NCBI GenBank assembly: GCA_025356665.1
Contig: JANXRV010000157.1
Location: forward strand, 9,084 to 73,083
Length of the DNA stretch: 64,000 nucleotides
Reading direction: 5' to 3'
Origin: CAITSH01 sp025356665
Lineage (GTDB): Bacteria; Pseudomonadota; Gammaproteobacteria; Burkholderiales; SG8-39
Part shown: positions 59,318 to 64,000 of the stretch, in pieces
Layout: every line of letters begins with the position of its first letter
How positions within the stretch are numbered: position 1 is the stretch's first letter
Position numbers and translations under genes: made by a program
The notes under the pieces: generated by a model
The model's input: the letters and a program-made list of their open reading frames with translations, nothing else
Told to the model about the DNA's origin: nothing
Databases searched by the model: none

Positions 59318-60184
59318 CTAACGACGCACTTTGGATAACACCGTCTCGAAATGTTCGGCGTTGGCGTAATGGATCACGAGCGTACCGGCGCCTTTTTTTC
59401 CGGTCTTGATATTGACCGTGGTTCCGAGCGCTTCCGAAAGCTCTTCCTCAAGGCGCTGAACATCGCGATTACCGCGCACAGGGAGGCGGACCGTTTTGAG
59501 TTTTTTCGGGTTAAGGAGGTCATGGACCAATTGCTCGGTCTCGCGCACCGACAGGCCTTCGTCGGCAACTTTGCGTGCGATGCTCTCTTGCCGCACCACA
59601 TCTAGCGGAAGTAATGCGCGGGCGTGACCCATATCCAGTTTGCCATCAAAAATCAATCTTTGAACGGCCTCGGTGAGTTGCAACAGGCGCAGCAAATTAG
59701 TTGTTGCCGTCCGTGAGCGCCCCAACGCGTCCGCGGCTTCTTGGTGCGTCAATTTGAATTCGGTTATCAAACGGTGAATTCCCGTGGCCTCCTCCAACGG
59801 GTTTAGGTCTTCTCGCTGAATATTTTCTATGAGCGCCATGGCAAGGGCTGCTTTATCAGGAACTTCTCGAACAAGAACGGGCACATCCGTAAGACCCGCG
59901 ATTCTTGCAGCCCGCCAGCGCCGTTCACCAGCGATGATCTCGTAACGAATCTTGTCCCCATCTGCCGATACCGGTCTAACTAGAATAGGCTGCATCAACC
60001 CTTGTTCCCCGATCGATGCGGCCAACTCGGCAAGCGAAGCTTCGTCCATGCGCGTGCGCGGTTGGTATTTCCCCGGACGCAACAGGTCGAGCTTGACTGT
60101 CAATTGTGATTCTGTGCTGCGCGCCGCGTCCTCGTCTTTTTCCAATAGCGCGTTAAGTCCTCGACCTAGCCCCTTTGATTTCAT
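59318..60184 (-). CDS. parB: chromosome-partitioning protein ParB
   Basis: 288-residue CTP-dependent DNA clamp that loads on parS and positions the origin. N-terminal GLGRGLNALLEKDED motif, the CTP-site motif IIAGERRWRAARIAGL, ENIQREDLNPLEEATG, and the helix-turn-helix LTHQEAADALGRSRTATTNL that reads parS. The C-terminal dimer domain ends FETVLSKVRR. Its target sites are present at 63611 and 63649. It starts 15 nt after the parA stop. Confidence 0.97.
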   Translation of the reverse strand: MKSKGLGRGLNALLEKDEDAARSTESQLTVKLDLLRPGKYQPRTRMDEASLAELAASIGEQGLMQPILVRPVSADGDKIRYEIIAGERRWRAARIAGLTDVPVLVREVPDKAALAMALIENIQREDLNPLEEATGIHRLITEFKLTHQEAADALGRSRTATTNLLRLLQLTEAVQRLIFDGKLDMGHARALLPLDVVRQESIARKVADEGLSVRETEQLVHDLLNPKKLKTVRLPVRGNRDVQRLEEELSEALGTTVNIKTGKKGAGTLVIHYANAEHFETVLSKVRR

Positions 60185-60199
60185 TTTTAGCCTTAGTTT

Positions 60200-60994
60200 T
60201 CAGCCGGCGGTCACGGTCGGCGTGCCGCTCGCTACCTGTCGCGCCAGAATTTCCGAAACAAGCGCGGAATACGCCTGTGACCCTTTACATGACCGATCAA
60301 AGTTTATTGCTGGTATGCCATAGCTTGGCGCTTCGGCAAGGCGGACATTGCGCGGAATGATGGTTGAGTAAACCTTCTCGCCAAAATGTTCTTTCAATTG
60401 GTCGGAAACCTGGACGGCCAGCGTGTTTCGCGGATCAAACATGGTGCGCAGCAGGCCTTCTATTTCAAGGCTTGGATTAAGGTTCGCTCGAACTTTTTTG
60501 ATCGTATTAACGAGATCGGATAAGCCTTCCAAGGCGTAATACTCACACTGCATCGGAATCACCACCGCTTGTGCTGCAACCAAGCCGTTAAGGGTCAACA
60601 AGCTAAGCGCCGGAGGACAATCGATGAGTACGAAATCATATTGGCTGGCGACTGCTGCAAGCGCGGATTTGAGCCGTATTTCTCGATTGTCCAACGCCAC
60701 CATCTCGATTTCAGCACCGGCGAGATCGCGATTTGCCGGTAGAAGGTCATATGCCCCGGCAGTCGAACGTTGCCGTACCGATTCGATAGTCGAGAAACCG
60801 AGCAATACTTGGTATACTGTCGTAGTAAGTGCCCGCTTATCTATACCGCTGCCCATCGTTGCATTAGCTTGTGGGTCAAGATCAACCAACAAAACACGTT
60901 GTCCAGATTCGGCCAACCCGGCGGCTAAATTCACCGTCGTGGTTGTTTTGCCAACCCCGCCTTTTTGATTTGTTATTGCCAGAGTCGTAGTCAT
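60200..60994 (-). CDS. parA: chromosome-partitioning ATPase ParA (Soj)
   Basis: 264-residue deviant-Walker ATPase with LAITNQKGGVGKTTTTVNLA (signature Lys in KGGVGKT), LLVDLDPQANAT and FVLIDCPPALSLLT. The short N-terminus without an added helix-turn-helix marks the chromosomal Soj type. ATG 60994 overlaps the rsmG stop as ATGA; a longer upstream frame is rsmG sequence in another frame. Confidence 0.97.
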   Translation of the reverse strand: MTTTLAITNQKGGVGKTTTTVNLAAGLAESGQRVLLVDLDPQANATMGSGIDKRALTTTVYQVLLGFSTIESVRQRSTAGAYDLLPANRDLAGAEIEMVALDNREIRLKSALAAVASQYDFVLIDCPPALSLLTLNGLVAAQAVVIPMQCEYYALEGLSDLVNTIKKVRANLNPSLEIEGLLRTMFDPRNTLAVQVSDQLKEHFGEKVYSTIIPRNVRLAEAPSYGIPAINFDRSCKGSQAYSALVSEILARQVASGTPTVTAG

Positions 60995-61650
60995 TGCTTT
61001 GCTTCGATTAAAACCAGGTGGCGGGCAGCATCTAGCCCCGGAACTTTGAGAACACGGACCTCCCGCGCGCGCCAACCGGGCGGCAACTTCTCAAGCTCCT
61101 CATACGGATGAAGGCCCTTCATCGCAGCAAAATACCCGCCTGGCACGAGCAAATGTTTCGCTAGGCTGACGAATTCGGCAAGTTCTGCAAAGGCGCGAGA
61201 AACAATGCAGTCAAATTTTTGTTCTGGCTGCCACGATTCGACTCGTTCAGAAACAACAGTCACGTTAGGAAGCGCCAACTCCGCCACGGCCTGTCGCAAA
61301 AATGCGGCTTTTTTGTGATTGCTATCCAATAGGGTCACATCGAGCTGCGGAGAGGCGAGTGCAAGAGGAATGCCGGGCAAACCAGCCCCACTACCAACGT
61401 CGAGAATTCGCGGACCACAAACAAATGGAGTCAGTACCAAACTGTCCAATAAATGGTTACTCACCATTTGGTCTTTATCGCGAATTGCCGTCAAGTTATA
61501 GACGCGGTTCCATTTTTCTAGCAGATCAAGATATTGGAGAAGCCGTGTCTGGGTCTGCTCATTCAGCGACAACTCAAGTTCCGTTAAGCCCCCTGCGAGG
61601 GCCATTCGCAAGCTCAATGCTGAGGGTGTATTTGTAGACGATATGCTCAT
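60991..61650 (-). CDS. rsmG: 16S rRNA (guanine-527 N7) methyltransferase
   Basis: 219-residue SAM enzyme that methylates G527 of 16S rRNA. SAM site ILDVGSGAGLPGIPLALASP, then DSNHKKAAFLRQAVAEL and IVSRAFAELAEF. The family opening with a YLDLLEKWNRVYNLTAI block is clear. Loss of this gene gives low-level streptomycin resistance in other bacteria. ATGA overlaps with mnmG upstream and parA downstream. Confidence 0.97.
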   Translation of the reverse strand: MSISSTNTPSALSLRMALAGGLTELELSLNEQTQTRLLQYLDLLEKWNRVYNLTAIRDKDQMVSNHLLDSLVLTPFVCGPRILDVGSGAGLPGIPLALASPQLDVTLLDSNHKKAAFLRQAVAELALPNVTVVSERVESWQPEQKFDCIVSRAFAELAEFVSLAKHLLVPGGYFAAMKGLHPYEELEKLPPGWRAREVRVLKVPGLDAARHLVLIEAKQ

Positions 61651-63551
61651 GCGGCTGATTGCTCATGTCGAAGTTTCAATCCACGCTTAAGGTGAACTAG
61701 GAGCAAGGATATGGCCGCAGGGGTCATCCCTTGAATGCGAGATGCCTGTCCGACAGTTTCCGGCTTATGCTGGTTGAGTTTTTGCTGCACCTCAATGGAC
61801 AGGCCATGTACCGTACGATAGTCCAGATTCTGGGGCAACCGTGCGGTTTCAGCATGCTCATGACGGGCAATTTCATCATACTGGCGATCAATATAGCCCT
61901 GATATTTCGTCTGAATTTCGACCTGCTGCGCAACTGCGGTGTCATTTACTCCCGGCGTCAGTCCAGGCAGCGTCATTAGGTCCTGATATGAAACCTCTGG
62001 TCGGCGAAGCAAGTCGGCCAGGGAATACTCCCGTTCAATTCCCTTTCCAAGAATGCGCTCAGAGTCTGCAAGCTGTAGCGTTTTGGGATTTACCCAAGTC
62101 GACTTAAGCCGCTCCAATTCCAATGCGATGGCATCCCGTTTACGGGCAAAAGCCTGCCAACGCACCTCGTCAACCAAACCAAGTTGATAGCCAAGTTCAG
62201 TCAACCGCAAATCGGCGTTGTCCTCACGCAACATCAAACGATATTCGGCTCGGCTCGTAAACATTCGGTACGGTTCGGTCACACCCCGCGCAACCAAATC
62301 ATCGGCCAAGACACCGATATAGGCCGCATCGCGACCCGGACACCACGCATCCTTGCCCTTAACTTGAAGCGCCGCATTTACACCTGCGAGTAAGCCTTGC
62401 GCTGCCGCCTCTTCATAGCCTGTAGTACCATTTATCTGCCCTGCAAAAAAAAGTCCACGAATCGCCTTGGTTTCAAGCGAAGTCTTCAATGCTCTGGGAT
62501 CAAAGTAGTCGTACTCGATGGCATATCCTGGACGCAATATGTGTGCACTTTCCATTCCTCGAATGCTTCTAACCAGTGCTAACTGAACATCAAAAGGCAA
62601 ACTCGTGGAGATCCCGTTTGGGTATATCTCCCACGTGTCCAGTCCCTCGGGCTCCAAAAAGATCTGGTGACTAGGCTTATTGGCAAAACGGTGAATCTTG
62701 TCCTCAATTGAGGGGCAATAGCGCGGACCGACACCCTCAATAACGCCTGTGTACATCGGCGATCGATCGAGCCCGCCCCGAATTATTTCGTGCGTGCGCT
62801 CATTGGTGTGCGTAACCCAGCATGGCAGTTGCGCCGGATGCATCTCCCGATTTCCAATAAATGAAAAAACAGGCTCTGGAACATCGCCTGATTGTCGCGC
62901 CATGACGGAAAAATCGACAGTCCGCCCATCAATACGTGGCGGCGTGCCAGTTTTGAGTCGACCAACAGGTAGATTCAATTCTCGAAGACGCGCAGCAAGA
63001 CTTGTAGCCGGTGGATCCCCCGCTCTTCCTGCCTGATAATTTGCAAGCCCCACATGAACCAAACCCGCCAAAAATGTTCCGGCGGTAAGTATTACCGTTC
63101 TGCCGGTGAACCGGATTCCCAGTTGGGTAACCACTCCAACAACCTGATCCCCATCCAGGATTAAATCATCTACCCCTTGCTGGAATAGCGTCAAATTGGG
63201 TTGGTTTTCAAGCCGTTTCCTAATGGCTTTGCGGTAAAGAACACGATCCGCTTGCGCTCGTGTCGCACGAACTGCTGGACCCTTGCTGGAGTTTAGAGTG
63301 CGAAATTGGATGCCCGCTTCGTCCGTCGCAATCGCCATCGCACCGCCCAGAGCGTCCACCTCTCGCACTAGGTGTCCCTTTCCAATGCCGCCGATAGACG
63401 GATTGCAGGACATCTGGCCCAAGGTTTCCAAGTTGTGCGTCAGTAGTAGCGTACAACACCCCGCACGTGCAGCGGCCAAAGCCGCCTCTGTCCCAGCGTG
63501 ACCCCCGCCGATAACGATGACTTCGAATTGGCTTGGAAACCGCATTGGCAC
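61647..63551 (-). CDS. mnmG: tRNA uridine-5-carboxymethylaminomethyl modification enzyme MnmG (GidA)
   Basis: 634-residue FAD protein that with MnmE makes cmnm5U34 in tRNA. FAD motif VIVIGGGHAGTEAALAAARA, then SCNPSIGGIGKGHLVREVDA, RKAIRKRLENQPNLTLFQQ, GTFLAGLVHVGL and FFAGQINGTTGYEEAAAQG. Length and domain order match E. coli MnmG (629). It is the first gene of mnmG-rsmG-parA-parB. Codon use here is less GC-biased than in the genes left of 56 kb. Confidence 0.98.
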   Translation of the reverse strand: MPMRFPSQFEVIVIGGGHAGTEAALAAARAGCCTLLLTHNLETLGQMSCNPSIGGIGKGHLVREVDALGGAMAIATDEAGIQFRTLNSSKGPAVRATRAQADRVLYRKAIRKRLENQPNLTLFQQGVDDLILDGDQVVGVVTQLGIRFTGRTVILTAGTFLAGLVHVGLANYQAGRAGDPPATSLAARLRELNLPVGRLKTGTPPRIDGRTVDFSVMARQSGDVPEPVFSFIGNREMHPAQLPCWVTHTNERTHEIIRGGLDRSPMYTGVIEGVGPRYCPSIEDKIHRFANKPSHQIFLEPEGLDTWEIYPNGISTSLPFDVQLALVRSIRGMESAHILRPGYAIEYDYFDPRALKTSLETKAIRGLFFAGQINGTTGYEEAAAQGLLAGVNAALQVKGKDAWCPGRDAAYIGVLADDLVARGVTEPYRMFTSRAEYRLMLREDNADLRLTELGYQLGLVDEVRWQAFARKRDAIALELERLKSTWVNPKTLQLADSERILGKGIEREYSLADLLRRPEVSYQDLMTLPGLTPGVNDTAVAQQVEIQTKYQGYIDRQYDEIARHEHAETARLPQNLDYRTVHGLSIEVQQKLNQHKPETVGQASRIQGMTPAAISLLLVHLKRGLKLRHEQSAA

Positions 63552-63610
63552 TCACAATAAACAAACTGGGAAGGAGGCGAATTTTAGCCGGTTTCGATTA
63601 CCCAGACCAA

Positions 63611-63626
63611 TGTTTCACGTGGAACA
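63611..63626. other. parS: parS site, one mismatch
   Basis: TGTTTCACGTGGAACA differs from the universal palindrome at one base (G for A at position 12). It lies 60 bp before the mnmG start. Confidence 0.85.
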
Positions 63627-63648
63627 AAAAGATTCGCGATTGTGCGCA

Positions 63649-63664
63649 TGTTTCACGTGAAACA
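63649..63664. other. parS: parS site, perfect
   Basis: TGTTTCACGTGAAACA is the exact 16-bp ParB target conserved from Bacillus to proteobacteria. Its centre is 38 bp from that of the first site. It marks this area as near the replication origin. Confidence 0.95.
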
Positions 63665-63891
63665 CCCGTCGTATAGATTTACCTAATTGCGACCATGAGT
63701 GCGCGATATACCAAGCAAACAAACACCTCGTCGGACAGCAAACCATTCCCTCATTGCAAAGCTACCCAGAACGAGCCTTAGCGGCCGTATTTACCCGTTA
63801 AGTCGGTGTCGCACCAACATCAGACAGTAACTCGGCAATCTGACAAATACGATTAAAAGAAAGGCTCATTTAGCGAATGATGTTGTTGAAC

Positions 63892-64000
63892 TCATGCTCT
63901 GACCGCGAGAGTGAGCAACCGTGCGGGATCGGGGCTGAAGCGGGGCGACCGATCGAGAACTCTAAACCATCCGAGGTAGTTGGTGAGGTATTTCGTGGCA
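63892..64000 (-). CDS. C-terminal end of a transposase, cut by the window edge
   Basis: The minus strand is open from the right edge to a TGA at 63892-63894. The last residues include A-T-K-Y-L-T-N-Y-L-G-W-F-R-V-L-D-R, a tail type common in insertion-sequence transposases; the IS family cannot be fixed from 35 residues. The left end of the element is probably within the 50 bp to its left (around 63862, GGCTCATTTAGCG), but the second inverted repeat is outside the window. It is an insertion beside the parS region. Confidence 0.7.
   Translation of the reverse strand, partial: ATKYLTNYLGWFRVLDRSPRFSPDPARLLTLAVRA

Larger units (their letters stand above)
63552..63891. other. region upstream of mnmG with parS sites
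   Basis: 340 bp with no gene: the mnmG promoter side, two parS sites (63611-63626 and 63649-63664), then AT-richer sequence up to the tail of a transposase gene. No cluster of DnaA boxes was seen by eye. Confidence 0.7.

Noticed and set aside
63552..64000. Replication origin oriC
   Set aside because: parS sites show the origin is near, but no cluster of DnaA boxes or dnaA gene is visible here.

Overview
The window looks like chromosome of a GC-rich betaproteobacterium, most likely Burkholderiales. Three things point there: the gene blocks yqgE-ruvX-pyrR-pyrB-pyrC' and leuS-lptE-holA-proA, the parB-parA-rsmG-mnmG block with parS sites, and nine periplasmic receptors of the Bug/TctC family, which is hugely expanded in that order. 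No rRNA, tRNA, CRISPR array or intact prophage was seen. One transposase tail runs off the right edge. Left part (0-14.7 kb): a Bug receptor with a metallo-beta-lactamase-fold hydrolase, then the tightly coupled minus-strand operon yqgE-ruvX-pyrR-pyrB-cupin-pyrC', a photolyase, more Bug receptors, and a small catabolic group (flavin monooxygenase, enamidase-like amidohydrolase, NMT1/THI5-type binding protein) that suggests N-heterocycle use. 14.8-20.2 kb: a plus-strand surface-glycan cluster (GT9 glycosyltransferase, GtrA flippase-like protein, GT39 ArnT/PMT-like transferase, sialidase-fold protein, membrane protein). 20.3-22.5 kb: an Ala/Pro-rich protein, a glutathione transferase, a DUF2905 protein and a four-EF-hand protein. 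22.6-33.9 kb: an eleven-gene minus-strand catabolic cluster (citrate-synthase-fold CoA lyase, two acyl-CoA dehydrogenases, dienelactone-hydrolase family protein, class III CoA-transferase, enolase-superfamily enzyme, MaoC hydratase, CoA ligase and three Bug receptors) with a divergent LysR regulator at 34.1 kb. The set reads as uptake and beta-oxidation-like breakdown of an unknown, perhaps branched or dicarboxylic, acid. 35-50 kb: a second EF-hand protein, a membrane-anchored C13 (caspase-fold) peptidase, a CCA-adding enzyme that appears to lack its HD domain, a GST, an NDUFA9-like oxidoreductase, Slt, 5-formyl-THF cyclo-ligase, IlvA, an alpha/beta hydrolase, a cupin, a Bug receptor, a YqaA-like protein and a UvrD helicase. 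50.5-64 kb: leuS-lptE-holA-proA, a 600-bp non-coding gap, then Bug-LOG-nadC and parB-parA-rsmG-mnmG on the minus strand, a perfect and a near-perfect parS site, and the transposase tail. Base composition looks visibly less GC-rich to the right of about 56 kb. The most interesting non-genic signal is a dispersed palindrome: four intergenic copies with about 10-bp arms and in every copy exactly 17 nt between them, three of them between convergent genes. A second signal is a set of 8-9-bp tandem arrays sitting on gene starts and stops of the catabolic cluster. A third is a group of genes whose -10 box ends exactly 6 nt before the start codon, which suggests leaderless transcripts.
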